Assembly: GCA_025363015.1 (NCBI GenBank)
Contig: JANYEQ010000110.1
Coordinates: forward strand, 1-49,593
Direction of reading: 5' to 3'
Source: Bacteroidota bacterium
GTDB taxonomy: Bacteria > Bacteroidota > Bacteroidia > B-17B0 > Aurantibacillaceae
Length of the DNA: 49,593 nt
Shown one piece after another: positions 24,963 through 34,612 of this stretch. How positions within the stretch are numbered: position 1 is the stretch's first letter; every line of letters starts with the position of its first letter. A program made the translations under genes and the position numbers. The notes under the pieces were generated by a model. It was not told where the DNA came from. It saw only the letters and a program-made list of their open reading frames with translations, and made no database searches.

Positions 24963-24979
24963 CCATTCTGTAAAGTATT

Positions 24980-26881
24980 ATGAGCGATATTATCCATCAC
25001 GAATGTGGCGTTGCCCTTGTTAGATTATTAAAACCGGTAGAGTTTTATAAAGAAAAATATGGTAGCGCACGCTATGGCTTACACAAGCTTTATCAATTAA
25101 TGGAAAAAATGATTAACCGTGGGCAAGATGGCGCTGGTATTGCTACCATTAAGTTAGATGTAGAGCCCGGCACAACCTACATTGACAGGCTTCGCTCAAT
25201 AGAAAATAAAGCTACGCAAGATATTTTTAGTCAAGTAAACAACCTTTTTGTAAACGCGCAACAACAAAATCCACAAGAGTATAAAAGCGCGCAATGGCAA
25301 AAACAAAATATTCCGTTTTTGGGCGAGTTGTTATTAGGTCATTTACGATATGGTACTTTTGGTAAAAATACAGTACAAAGTTGCCACCCCTTTAGGCGTC
25401 AAAATAATTGGATGAGCCGTAATTTACTACTAGCAGGTAATTTTAATTTAACTAATGTTGATGAGCTGTTTGGGCATTTAGTAGAACTTGGCCAACACCC
25501 TACCGAAAAAGCAGATACCGTTACTGTAATGGAAAAAATTGGACATTTTTTAGATAAAGAAAACGACCGATTGTTTAAAAAATTTAAAGAACAGAATGAT
25601 AAAAATTACCAAATAAGTAAACTCATTCAACAAAATATTGATGTAGCAGCAATACTAAAAGAAAGTAGTAAGCGTTGGGATGGTGGCTATGTAATGGCAG
25701 GCATGATTGGTCATGGCGATGCGTTTGTGTTGCGCGACCCCAATGGTATTAGGCCAGCATTTTATTATCACGATGATGAAATTGTTGTAGTGGCAAGCGA
25801 GCGCCCTGTTATACAAACCGTATTTAACGCCCCTTTTGAAGGGATTAAAGAAATAAACCCAGGTAACGCTTTAATTATTAAAAAAAATGGCACGTTAAGT
25901 CAAGAAGAAATTATTGAACCCTTAGAACGTAAAAGTTGTAGTTTTGAACGTATTTATTTTAGTCGTGGTAACGATGCAGATATTTATAACGAACGAAATA
26001 AATTAGGGAGAAATTTAACTCAAAGTGTTTTAAAAAGTGTAAATTACGATTTAGAAAATACCGTATTTAGTTATATACCTAATACCGCCGAAGTGGCATT
26101 TGGAGGATTAGTTGAGGGTATTGATGAATATGTAAATAAAACCAAAACCGAACAAATCATTAAATTAAAAAATAATTTAAGCGATGTTGAAATTACCAAA
26201 ATATTAAGTACTCACCCTCGCATACACAAAGTAGTATTAAAAGATGCTAAGCAACGCACCTTTATTACCGCCGATGAAAGTCGCGATAGCCTTGTGAACT
26301 TAATTTACGACGTTACCTACGGTACTGTAAAAAAAAATGTAGATAGCCTTGTGGTATTAGATGATAGCATTGTGCGTGGTACAACTTTAAAACAAAGTAT
26401 ATTACAAATATTAGATAGGCTACACCCTAAAAAAATTATTGTAGTAAGTTCTGCACCGCAAATTCGTTACCCCGATTGTTATGGCATAGATATGGCAGTG
26501 TTGGGTAAGTTTATTGCTTTTGAAGCCGCAATTACACTACTAAAAGAAAATGGCAAGCAAAATTTTTTAAACGATTTATACCAACGTGCAAAGTTAGAAG
26601 TTGAAAAACCAAAAGAAGAGCAAATTAACTTAGTAAAAGAAATTTACGCACAATTTACACCCGAAGAAATTTCTAAAAAAATTGCCCTACTATTAAAACC
26701 TGCCAATTTAAAAGCCGATTTAGAAATTATTTACCAAAGTTTAGAAGGCTTACACAGTGCTTGTCCCAACCATACTGGCGATTGGTACTTTAAAGGTAAT
26801 TACCCAACAGCTGGGGGTAACAAAGTAAGCAATAAAGCACTTATAAATTATATTGAAGGCAATCATGTTAGAGCCTATTAA
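24980..26881 (+). CDS. PurF-like amidophosphoribosyltransferase (long Bacteroidota form)
   Basis: At 633 residues it is clearly longer than classical PurF (about 460-510) and matches the long paralogue family known from Bacteroidota. The class II glutaminase nucleophile is Cys9 in HHECGVALVRL; removal of eight residues would expose it, as in propeptide-bearing PurF proteins. Other landmarks are NRGQDGAG, GHLRYGTFG (classical GHxRYSTxG), AGNFNLTNVDEL, SSKRWDGGYVM, DPNGIRPAFYY and SFERIYFSRG. The phosphoribosyltransferase PRPP loop is LDDSIVRGTTLKQS (about 460-473). The C-terminal ~100 residues include LEGLHSACPNHTGDWYF. It likely uses glutamine and PRPP, in purine synthesis or a related reaction. 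Whether it replaces or supplements PurF cannot be told here. Confidence 0.87.
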   Translation: MSDIIHHECGVALVRLLKPVEFYKEKYGSARYGLHKLYQLMEKMINRGQDGAGIATIKLDVEPGTTYIDRLRSIENKATQDIFSQVNNLFVNAQQQNPQEYKSAQWQKQNIPFLGELLLGHLRYGTFGKNTVQSCHPFRRQNNWMSRNLLLAGNFNLTNVDELFGHLVELGQHPTEKADTVTVMEKIGHFLDKENDRLFKKFKEQNDKNYQISKLIQQNIDVAAILKESSKRWDGGYVMAGMIGHGDAFVLRDPNGIRPAFYYHDDEIVVVASERPVIQTVFNAPFEGIKEINPGNALIIKKNGTLSQEEIIEPLERKSCSFERIYFSRGNDADIYNERNKLGRNLTQSVLKSVNYDLENTVFSYIPNTAEVAFGGLVEGIDEYVNKTKTEQIIKLKNNLSDVEITKILSTHPRIHKVVLKDAKQRTFITADESRDSLVNLIYDVTYGTVKKNVDSLVVLDDSIVRGTTLKQSILQILDRLHPKKIIVVSSAPQIRYPDCYGIDMAVLGKFIAFEAAITLLKENGKQNFLNDLYQRAKLEVEKPKEEQINLVKEIYAQFTPEEISKKIALLLKPANLKADLEIIYQSLEGLHSACPNHTGDWYFKGNYPTAGGNKVSNKALINYIEGNHVRAY

Positions 26882-26922
26882 AATTGTTTAAACTAAAATT
26901 TTAATTTACCACGCACTTACAT

Positions 26923-26930
26923 TATATTTG
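26923..26930 (+). promoter_or_regulatory. Predicted -7 element for the 1498-residue protein gene
   Basis: TATATTTG, a perfect TAnnTTTG match in the 84-bp gap after the PurF-like gene, 35 bp before the ATG at 26966. It suggests that this gene, hflX and the glycosyltransferase form a unit separate from the PurF-like gene. No strong -33 element. Confidence 0.45.
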
Positions 26931-26965
26931 GTAGAAATAATTTAAACTACCAACATTATAAAAAT

Positions 26966-29900
26966 ATGCCAATAAATAAATTAAAATTTTTAAGTTTTAT
27001 ATTTTTATCTATTATAACAGTTTGCAGCTACGCCCAAAAATTTACCCAATTTGCAAACGACACTGGTAAATTTACAAAAGATTTAGGGCAGTATTTTTAT
27101 GATAATACCGTAAATAAAGAAGATGCTCAAACTTACGTTAAAGCATTTGATAAGCTATGGAAAGAAAATGTAGTAGCTGGTTATTATAAAGAAATAGCAA
27201 TAAAAACTGCCAACGCCATGCTGGCAAAGCGCATGAAGCCCTATCCTTATTTTTATGGGTATTTTAATACATTAATAAATTGCATACAAAGCAAGCAATC
27301 GTACGAAAATTTTAATAATTGGCAAATTTGTATTGATAAAATTTTATCAGGTAAAACCATTCGTGGTGTGCAAGAGTTTTTTGATATGAGTGAAAATATT
27401 TTTAAAAACAACGTATTTTATAAAACGCCATCGTATGCCTATTACAGCGTAGAGCCAAATTTTAAATTTGAATACGACACTATTCCAAAAGTTATATTTA
27501 AAAATTTTACGCTAGTGGGTGTAAACCCACGTGGCGATAGTATTGCCATTGAAGAAACACAAGGTATATTTTATCCTACCAATGGTAAATTTGTAGGTAA
27601 AGGAGGTAAAGTAAGTTGGGCGCGCTGTGGCTTAGATGCTAGTGTTAACGCTACTTTAAAAAAATATACTATTGATTGTAAAACGGGTAATTACACCAGC
27701 GATAGCGCTACTTTTGTGGGCAAACAATTTTTTGATAAACCACAAGTTGGTAAACTATCCGACCGTGTTATTACCGAAAATCAAGAAAAAACATACCCTC
27801 GGTTTGATTCGTACAGCAAACGTTTGGTAGTAAAAAATATTTACCCCGATGTAGATTATGATGGTGGCTTTGGTATGCGAGGCTCTAAATTTGTGGGATC
27901 GGGTAGCCCATCCAACCCTGCTAAAATTGTATTTAAACGCAATAACATTAAGTTTTTAGAAATTAGCGCCCGTGCCTTTGGTATGAGTAAAGAAAAAATT
28001 GTTGCTAACCCAGGTATTGTAAAGTTTTTTTTAGATAAGGATACCATTTATCACCCTGGATTAAGTTTTACCTATCAGGTAGATAAACGATTGGTTACTA
28101 TTTTGCGTGGCGAAGATGGATTAGAAAAAACACCATTTTCAAATTCGTTTCATAAATACGATATGTATTTTGAACAAATTACCTGGGCTTTAGATGAACC
28201 CCTCATGCAATTTAGTTTTTTACCCAATAATTTTCAGGGTGAGGCCTATTTTGAATCGTACGATTTTTATAATTTACAAAAATCTGAAGCTATTAAAAGT
28301 GGCGAAACCGTTAGCCCTATTACTAAAATGATAGATTTTTACAACAACACAGGCAAACCCCAAAGCTTTACAGTTGTTGATTTAGCAAAATATATAAAAT
28401 ATTTAGCTGTTGATTTGCGCCCTATAATTTTTAAAATGGCCATTTCTGGTTTAATTTATTATAACCCCGAAAGTGATATTATTTCGGTGCGCCAACGCTT
28501 GTTTGATTATGCCGAAAATGCCAAACACAAACACGATTATGATATTATTACCCTACACTCCGTATTACCAGGTAAAAATAATGCTACTGTAAATTTATTA
28601 AATTATGATATTACTGTTCGTGGTGTAAAACAAGTATTATTAAGCGATACACAAAAAGTATTTATGTTTCCAAAACATGGCGAAATTTTATTAAAGAAAA
28701 ATCGCGAAATGTATTTTAGTGGCACCGTGGCCTCTGGTAAATTTGAGTTTATTGGGAAAGATTTTATTTTTGACTACAATGAGTTTAAAGTAAAAATGAA
28801 AACCATCGATTCGATAAAAATATTTGTTGAAGCATCTGAACCCGATGTAAATGGTAATATTCCATTTAAAAAAGTACAAACCTTAATCGAAAATGTAAAT
28901 GGAGAACTAAGAATTGACGCACCAAAAAATAAAAGCGGATACGGTAAAGCGCCCACATTTCCTAGCTTTCAAAGCTTTAAAGACAGTTATGCATTTTATG
29001 ATAAACGTCAAATATTTAAAGGTGCTTATAATAAAGATAAATTTTATTTTAAGTTAGATCCTTTTAGTATCGATAGTCTCGATAACTTTCGTAACGAAGC
29101 CTTGCGTTTTGATGGAAACTTTGTTTCTGCAGGTATTTTTCCAACATTTAAAGAAGTATTAACTCTACAAAAAGATTATTCGTTGGGGTTTATTAGGCAA
29201 ACACCCCCAGGAGGTTTTGATGCCTATGGCGGTAAAGCTAAATTCACTAACGAAATTCGTTTAAGTAATAAAGGTTTACGTGGTGGTGGCGATTTGGATT
29301 TTAGTTCAAGTCACTCGGTCGTTCCCGATTTAATTTTCTTTCCCGATAGTGCGAATGGTATAGCGGCAACATTTGATGTAAAAGAAGGTGATAGCCCAGA
29401 GTTTCCCAACGCACACGGCGATACCGTTCGCTTGCATTTTATGCCTTATAAGGAAGTGCTGCAGGCATTTGATATAAAAAAACCGTTTATTTCATATAAA
29501 GAAAAAATTCAATTTAGAGGGCGATACGATTTAACCAATAAAGAATTAACAGGTAATGGTAAAGTTGAATTTGATAAAGCAGATTTAAGTTCTGGAAAAA
29601 TTTTATTTGTAAAACGACGTTTTTTTAGTGATACCGCAAACTTTCACCTAAAAGCCTTTGATGAGGAGGGCTTTACATTTAGTACCGTAAACGTAAATGC
29701 AAAAATAGATTTTGATAAACGCGAAGGAGAATTTATCAATAACGGCGATGGTAGCTATGTTAAATTTGATAAAAATCAATATATCGCTTATATGGATAGA
29801 TTTAAGTGGTACATGGATCAAGAAGATATTGAATTAGGCGATACACAAAAAAAGCTAGATGTTGATAAATCCGAATCGGGGTTAGATTTAGATGGACCAC

Positions 29901-31462
29901 AATTTATAAGTGTTCATCCCAAACAAGATTCATTAAAGTTTTTTGCACCAGGCGCAAAATACAATTTACGTAAATATATTATTAGTTGTAAAAATGTACC
30001 TTATATAAATGTGGCTGATGCACGTGTATTTCCTGATAATGGCGATGTGACCATTTTTAAAAATGCAGTAATGGATACTTTAAAAAAATCAAATATTTTA
30101 GCAAATACAGTTACTAAATTTCATAATATTCGCAATGCAACTACAAATATTTTTGGCAGACGAAGTTATCTTTCATCGGGCGAGTATCAATATTTAGATG
30201 AAAACGATAAACCCTATTTAATTTATTTTAAAACTATAAAACCTGATACATCGGGGCAAACAATATCTGAAGGGGAAATACCTGAAAAAGAAAATTTTAA
30301 ATTTAACGATCATTTTAGTTTTGCAGGTAAAGTGTATTTACAAGCCACACAGCAGTTTTTAACGTTTGATGGTGGTACAAAAATTGTACATGCTTGTAGT
30401 AAAATTGGCAAATCGTATTTAAAATTTACGGGCGAAATTAATCCAAAAGAAATTTTAATTCCTATTCCTAAAAAAGCAATTGATATGAATAATGCTCAAG
30501 TAGGTACAGGTTTATTTTATAATGCCGATACAAATATGGTTTACTCTACATTCCTTTCTCTACAAGGTGCCCGAAGTAGCAAAGAGGTCATTGAAGCCGA
30601 TGGTGTTTTGAGTTTTGATAAAGAAACGAAGGTGTACGAAATTTCTAATAAAGAAAAATTGGCCGAAAAAAGTTTACCTGGAAATTATGTAAGCCTAAAT
30701 ACTGAAAACTGTATAATTAGCACCGAGGGTAGTTACAATTTAAGTACCGATTTAGGCCAAATAAAATTAAAAACTGTAGGAAACGCCATTCACAGTACTG
30801 TTAACGATAGTGTTAGTTTTAATTTAATGCTAGTATTTGATTTCTTTTTTGATAACGGACCCATTAAAAAAATGGCAAAAGATTTAGAAATATTTTTAGG
30901 AACTCTTAACCCCACACCTTTTGAAGGCGATTTATTAAATCATGGTTTAATAGAAATTTTAGGTAAAGAACGAGGTGATAGAGCGTTATCTGAATTAAAT
31001 TTATATGGTAAGTATAAAAAATTTCCTGATGAGTTAGATAAACCAATTGTACTTAACGATGTGAAAATGACTTACAACAAGCGTGCAAAGGCTTATCTGT
31101 CGCAGGGCGATATTGGTGTAGGCAACATTTTAAAAACCGAAATTTTTAGATATATGAAAGGTGTTGTTCAAATAAAAAAACAACGTGGTAACGATATATT
31201 AGATATTTATATTGAGGCTGATGGAAATACTTGGTACTATTTTAATTTTTTTAAAGGTAGAATGTTAGCCGTCAGTAGCAACGAAGCGTTTAATACCGAA
31301 ATAAAAGAGATGAAAAGTAAAAATAAAAAAATGGAAGTTGATAAAGGGCCCTCGTACAGTTTTGATGTTGGAAATAAAAACAAAAAAGATCAATTTTTAA
31401 GTAAGTTAAAACAAATAGGTGCGTACGGTAGCGAGGATGGCGGAAAAAAAGAGGAAGAATAA
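26966..31462 (+). CDS. Very large exported protein of unknown function (1498 aa)
   Basis: An N-terminal signal peptide (residues 1-23, ending ITVCSYAQ) precedes one long chain with no internal membrane segments. The first ~150 residues are helical (for example FDKLWKENVVAGYYKEIAIK). The remainder is beta-rich, with many short strand-turn units of the type FRGRYDLTNKELTGNGKV and YFSGTVASGKFEFIGKDF. These recall in style the strand repeats of OstA/LptA- or AsmA-like lipid-transport proteins, but no family motif can be named. It has no T9SS sorting domain; the C-terminus is charged (GSEDGGKKEEE). It lies 2 bp upstream of hflX, on the same strand. I treat it as a conserved envelope-type protein of unknown role. 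Confidence 0.75.
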   Translation: MPINKLKFLSFIFLSIITVCSYAQKFTQFANDTGKFTKDLGQYFYDNTVNKEDAQTYVKAFDKLWKENVVAGYYKEIAIKTANAMLAKRMKPYPYFYGYFNTLINCIQSKQSYENFNNWQICIDKILSGKTIRGVQEFFDMSENIFKNNVFYKTPSYAYYSVEPNFKFEYDTIPKVIFKNFTLVGVNPRGDSIAIEETQGIFYPTNGKFVGKGGKVSWARCGLDASVNATLKKYTIDCKTGNYTSDSATFVGKQFFDKPQVGKLSDRVITENQEKTYPRFDSYSKRLVVKNIYPDVDYDGGFGMRGSKFVGSGSPSNPAKIVFKRNNIKFLEISARAFGMSKEKIVANPGIVKFFLDKDTIYHPGLSFTYQVDKRLVTILRGEDGLEKTPFSNSFHKYDMYFEQITWALDEPLMQFSFLPNNFQGEAYFESYDFYNLQKSEAIKSGETVSPITKMIDFYNNTGKPQSFTVVDLAKYIKYLAVDLRPIIFKMAISGLIYYNPESDIISVRQRLFDYAENAKHKHDYDIITLHSVLPGKNNATVNLLNYDITVRGVKQVLLSDTQKVFMFPKHGEILLKKNREMYFSGTVASGKFEFIGKDFIFDYNEFKVKMKTIDSIKIFVEASEPDVNGNIPFKKVQTLIENVNGELRIDAPKNKSGYGKAPTFPSFQSFKDSYAFYDKRQIFKGAYNKDKFYFKLDPFSIDSLDNFRNEALRFDGNFVSAGIFPTFKEVLTLQKDYSLGFIRQTPPGGFDAYGGKAKFTNEIRLSNKGLRGGGDLDFSSSHSVVPDLIFFPDSANGIAATFDVKEGDSPEFPNAHGDTVRLHFMPYKEVLQAFDIKKPFISYKEKIQFRGRYDLTNKELTGNGKVEFDKADLSSGKILFVKRRFFSDTANFHLKAFDEEGFTFSTVNVNAKIDFDKREGEFINNGDGSYVKFDKNQYIAYMDRFKWYMDQEDIELGDTQKKLDVDKSESGLDLDGPQFISVHPKQDSLKFFAPGAKYNLRKYIISCKNVPYINVADARVFPDNGDVTIFKNAVMDTLKKSNILANTVTKFHNIRNATTNIFGRRSYLSSGEYQYLDENDKPYLIYFKTIKPDTSGQTISEGEIPEKENFKFNDHFSFAGKVYLQATQQFLTFDGGTKIVHACSKIGKSYLKFTGEINPKEILIPIPKKAIDMNNAQVGTGLFYNADTNMVYSTFLSLQGARSSKEVIEADGVLSFDKETKVYEISNKEKLAEKSLPGNYVSLNTENCIISTEGSYNLSTDLGQIKLKTVGNAIHSTVNDSVSFNLMLVFDFFFDNGPIKKMAKDLEIFLGTLNPTPFEGDLLNHGLIEILGKERGDRALSELNLYGKYKKFPDELDKPIVLNDVKMTYNKRAKAYLSQGDIGVGNILKTEIFRYMKGVVQIKKQRGNDILDIYIEADGNTWYYFNFFKGRMLAVSSNEAFNTEIKEMKSKNKKMEVDKGPSYSFDVGNKNKKDQFLSKLKQIGAYGSEDGGKKEEE

Positions 31463-31464
31463 AA

Positions 31465-32664
31465 ATGAATAAAGAATTAATTTCAACAGCAATACCAAAT
31501 CACACCTGTGTTTTAATAGGTGTTATAAATAAAATGCAAAACGATGGATTAGCTAACGAGTACTTAGAAGAACTTGCTTTTTTAGCCGAAACCTATAGCT
31601 TAAAAACTATAAAAACATTTACTCAAAAATTAGAACGCCCAGATAAAGCAACCTTTATTGGTAAAGGAAAGCTATCTGAAATTAAAAATTTTGCCATTGA
31701 AAACAAAGTGGATGTTATAATTTTTGATGATGAATTATCGCCCTCGCAACAACGTAATTTAGAAAAAGAATTAGGTAAAAAAATACTCGATAGAACGACC
31801 TTAATTTTAGAAATTTTTGAACAACGCGCACAAACCGCACATGCTAAAACACAAGTACAGTTAGCCCAATACCAGTATATGCTGCCACGTTTAACGGGTA
31901 TGTGGACGCACTTAGAAAGGCAACGTGGAGGCACAGGTACACGTGGTGGCGCAGGGGAGAAAGAAATTGAAACCGATAGACGAATTGTGCGCGATAAAAT
32001 TTCGGCTCTAAAAGATCGCTTAAAAGATATTGATAAACAAATGGCTACCCAACGTAAAAACCGTGGCGAATTAATTAGAGTAGCTTTGGTGGGTTACACA
32101 AATGTTGGTAAAAGCACTATCATGAATTTATTAAGTAAAAGCAATGTATTTGCTGAAAATAAATTGTTCGCAACCTTAGATACGACTGTGAGAAAAGTAA
32201 CCATAGAAAATTTATTTTTTTTATTAAGCGATACGGTTGGCTTTATTCGCAAACTACCTACCGAATTGGTAGAAAGTTTTAAATCAACCTTAGATGAGGT
32301 GAGAGAGGCGGATGTATTAATACATGTGGTTGATATTTCGCATAAAAATTTTGAAGAACATATTAATGTTGTAAAACAAACCTTACAAGATATTGGCGCT
32401 GCTGATAAACCCTGTATTTTAGTATTTAATAAAATAGATGCCTTTAGTTATACGCCAAAAGAGGAAGATGATTTAACGCCAAGTACCCGCGATAATTTAT
32501 CGCTACAGGACATTAAAAATACGTGGATGAAAAATTTGAATACAAGCTGCTTATTTGTTAGCGCCCAAAATAAAGAAAACATTGATGAGTTTAAAAAAAC
32601 AGTTTACGGTTTAGTAAAAGAATTACACATTAAACGCTATCCTTACCATAATTTATTATACTAA
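31465..32664 (+). CDS. hflX: GTPase HflX
   Basis: Ribosome-associated GTPase of 399 residues that splits stalled or stressed ribosomes in the species studied. The N-terminal HflX domain (about 15-190) has KLERPDKATFIGKGKLSEI, a glycine-rich GGTGTRGGAGEKEIETDRR and a long helical segment. The G domain begins at about 208 with GYTNVGKST (G1). DTVGFIRKLP (G3), FNKIDA (G4, N-K-x-D) and VSAQNKENI (G5) follow. An acidic insert (TPKEEDDLTPSTRDN) sits between G4 and G5, as I recall for Bacteroidota HflX. It starts 2 bp after the large exported protein gene, and the next gene begins within about 10 bp. Confidence 0.95.
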   Translation: MNKELISTAIPNHTCVLIGVINKMQNDGLANEYLEELAFLAETYSLKTIKTFTQKLERPDKATFIGKGKLSEIKNFAIENKVDVIIFDDELSPSQQRNLEKELGKKILDRTTLILEIFEQRAQTAHAKTQVQLAQYQYMLPRLTGMWTHLERQRGGTGTRGGAGEKEIETDRRIVRDKISALKDRLKDIDKQMATQRKNRGELIRVALVGYTNVGKSTIMNLLSKSNVFAENKLFATLDTTVRKVTIENLFFLLSDTVGFIRKLPTELVESFKSTLDEVREADVLIHVVDISHKNFEEHINVVKQTLQDIGAADKPCILVFNKIDAFSYTPKEEDDLTPSTRDNLSLQDIKNTWMKNLNTSCLFVSAQNKENIDEFKKTVYGLVKELHIKRYPYHNLLY

Positions 32665-32670
32665 AAGCAA

Positions 32671-34608
32671 ATAAAAATTAAATTTATAAAACAACATATT
32701 GTATTTTTATTTATTCTGTTAATAGCTATTGTTCTCAGGTTAGTTCCTTTATTCAACTATCAATATACGCTTGATGAATTAAGTGGTTTAGATAGAACAC
32801 AGTTTAATTCGTTTGCTTATGTAATTGAAAAAGGTGTTAAAGCTCACGACACACACCCAGCACTTGTTCAAATTTTAATTTATTATTTATCTAAATTTTT
32901 TGGTTATGCTGCTTGGGTAATTAAACTACCCTTTTTACTATTTAGTTTTGGAGCAATTATTTATGCTTATTTTTTTGGTTATACTAATTTTTCAAAAAAA
33001 GTAGGTATTATTGCAAGTTTATTTTTTAGTTTTTCGTTGGTATTTGTGTATTATGCACCCATTGCAAGAATGTATATATCGGGTATTTTTTTTAGTATAG
33101 CTTTACTTTTTTACTTTTTCGAAATAGTTTATTCAAACAATACCAAATTAACAAACTATTTTTTATTTGGATTATTTGCTTTACTATCGGCATTAAATCA
33201 ACACATAAATGCACTATTTGCTTTTACAGTATGTGTTTCGGGTTTATTTTATTTAACTAAAAAAAATGCTAAGTTTTTTTTAATAACATGTGTAATGGTT
33301 GTACTGGCCTATTTGCCTCACTTGCCTGTCACTTTATATCAATTAAGTTTTGGAGGCATTGGTTATAATCAAGGTGGTTGGTTAGAAGTACCCAATGTAA
33401 CTACATTATTTAATTTTATAAAAGTAATTTTGGGTACAGGTAAAAGTTACTTGGTTTTTTTAATTTTATGTATTGTTACTGCCGTTTTAAATAAACAACT
33501 ACTTTTTACAAAAAAGCAAACCTATCTTGCATTTATTTTTTTAATAAACCTTGCTATCGTTTATTTTTACTCTGTATTTCGTGCACCTGTTTTTCAAAAT
33601 TCAGTCATGCTATTTAGCGCTGTAGCATTTGTAATTTTAATAAGTACCCTACTGGAAGCAAAAAATAATTTTATTTTTACAATAAGCGCAATAATTATTA
33701 CCACTTTATTTTTTTATAAAACCTATTATAAAAAAAATTATTACCACGAATGTGTGTCTAATATTTTTGAATATCAATTTAAGCGAACGGCAGAACTTAA
33801 AAATAAGTATGGCAATTTAGCCGTTTACCCTATTTATTTTGATTGCGATACGTTTATGAAAAAAATTTATTTTAAAAAATATAATACAAAATTTGATTGT
33901 AAAATTGCAGCCGATTCAGCTACTTTTTCTTTACTTAAATTTTCACAATTTATTTCAAATTTAAAGTCTAATTACATTGTATTGGCTTCTTCTTTTCCTC
34001 ATTACCAAGCGGTAACAAAAGAGTATTTTCCCTACTTAATAGAAAATGTGCAAACGCAAGGTTTAAATTTTAAAGTATATTCAAAAATTAAAAGCCGCCA
34101 AACAACATGTGTTAGCGATGACGAAATTTTAAATTATGCTTCCATTTCAAATGCTGGAAATTATGAATTTTCTAACCCAACTAATTTAGTAAAATACCCA
34201 AGCCAATTTTTTTACCCAATTAATGCACCTAACGAATTTCCATTTCAAGCAAAAGCTAATTTAAATAAAGTTACTTCAAAAGAGGGGCAGTTTGTTTTAG
34301 TAACCGCAAAAATTAAGGCTAATAATTTTAATCTTACTAATGTGGGTGTATGTATTTCTATTAACGAAACAAAAAAAGATTCACCCATGGTTTATACAGC
34401 CTATGAAAGCGGTGATTTTTTAATAAAAAATGATACAACACTAAATATTTACGCAGGGCTTTATTGTGGTACAAATTATAATAGTATAAAAAATAATTCA
34501 ATACTAAACACCTATGTTTGGAACAGAGGCAAACAAAATTTTATACTTACTAATTATGAAATTAAAACTATAAATTTTTGGCCTCAAAAATGGAATTTTT
34601 GGGAATAA
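32671..34608 (+). CDS. Membrane glycosyltransferase (GT39/ArnT-like), non-standard start
   Basis: The open frame runs from the hflX stop (same frame) to 34608, but contains no ATG, GTG or TTG until the ATG at 33037. That late start would discard coding-quality sequence including a first membrane helix (IVFLFILLIAIVLRLVPLF) and the GT39-type catalytic aspartate pair in YQYTLDELSG (D35 if the ATA at 32671 starts the protein), followed by HDTHPALVQI. I therefore place the start at the ATA (or the ATT at 32677), giving about 645 residues. Roughly ten membrane helices span 10-320, and a soluble C-terminal domain follows. Such enzymes use polyprenyl-phosphate sugars as donors. It is probably co-transcribed with hflX and convergent with the BNR gene (4-bp gap). 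Confidence 0.75.
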   Translation: MKIKFIKQHIVFLFILLIAIVLRLVPLFNYQYTLDELSGLDRTQFNSFAYVIEKGVKAHDTHPALVQILIYYLSKFFGYAAWVIKLPFLLFSFGAIIYAYFFGYTNFSKKVGIIASLFFSFSLVFVYYAPIARMYISGIFFSIALLFYFFEIVYSNNTKLTNYFLFGLFALLSALNQHINALFAFTVCVSGLFYLTKKNAKFFLITCVMVVLAYLPHLPVTLYQLSFGGIGYNQGGWLEVPNVTTLFNFIKVILGTGKSYLVFLILCIVTAVLNKQLLFTKKQTYLAFIFLINLAIVYFYSVFRAPVFQNSVMLFSAVAFVILISTLLEAKNNFIFTISAIIITTLFFYKTYYKKNYYHECVSNIFEYQFKRTAELKNKYGNLAVYPIYFDCDTFMKKIYFKKYNTKFDCKIAADSATFSLLKFSQFISNLKSNYIVLASSFPHYQAVTKEYFPYLIENVQTQGLNFKVYSKIKSRQTTCVSDDEILNYASISNAGNYEFSNPTNLVKYPSQFFYPINAPNEFPFQAKANLNKVTSKEGQFVLVTAKIKANNFNLTNVGVCISINETKKDSPMVYTAYESGDFLIKNDTTLNIYAGLYCGTNYNSIKNNSILNTYVWNRGKQNFILTNYEIKTINFWPQKWNFWE

Positions 34609-34612
34609 AGAA

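Noticed and set aside
33037-34608. Glycosyltransferase starting at the first ATG (33037)
   Set aside because: That product would lack the first membrane helix and the catalytic Asp-Glu segment, which are readable in frame upstream.
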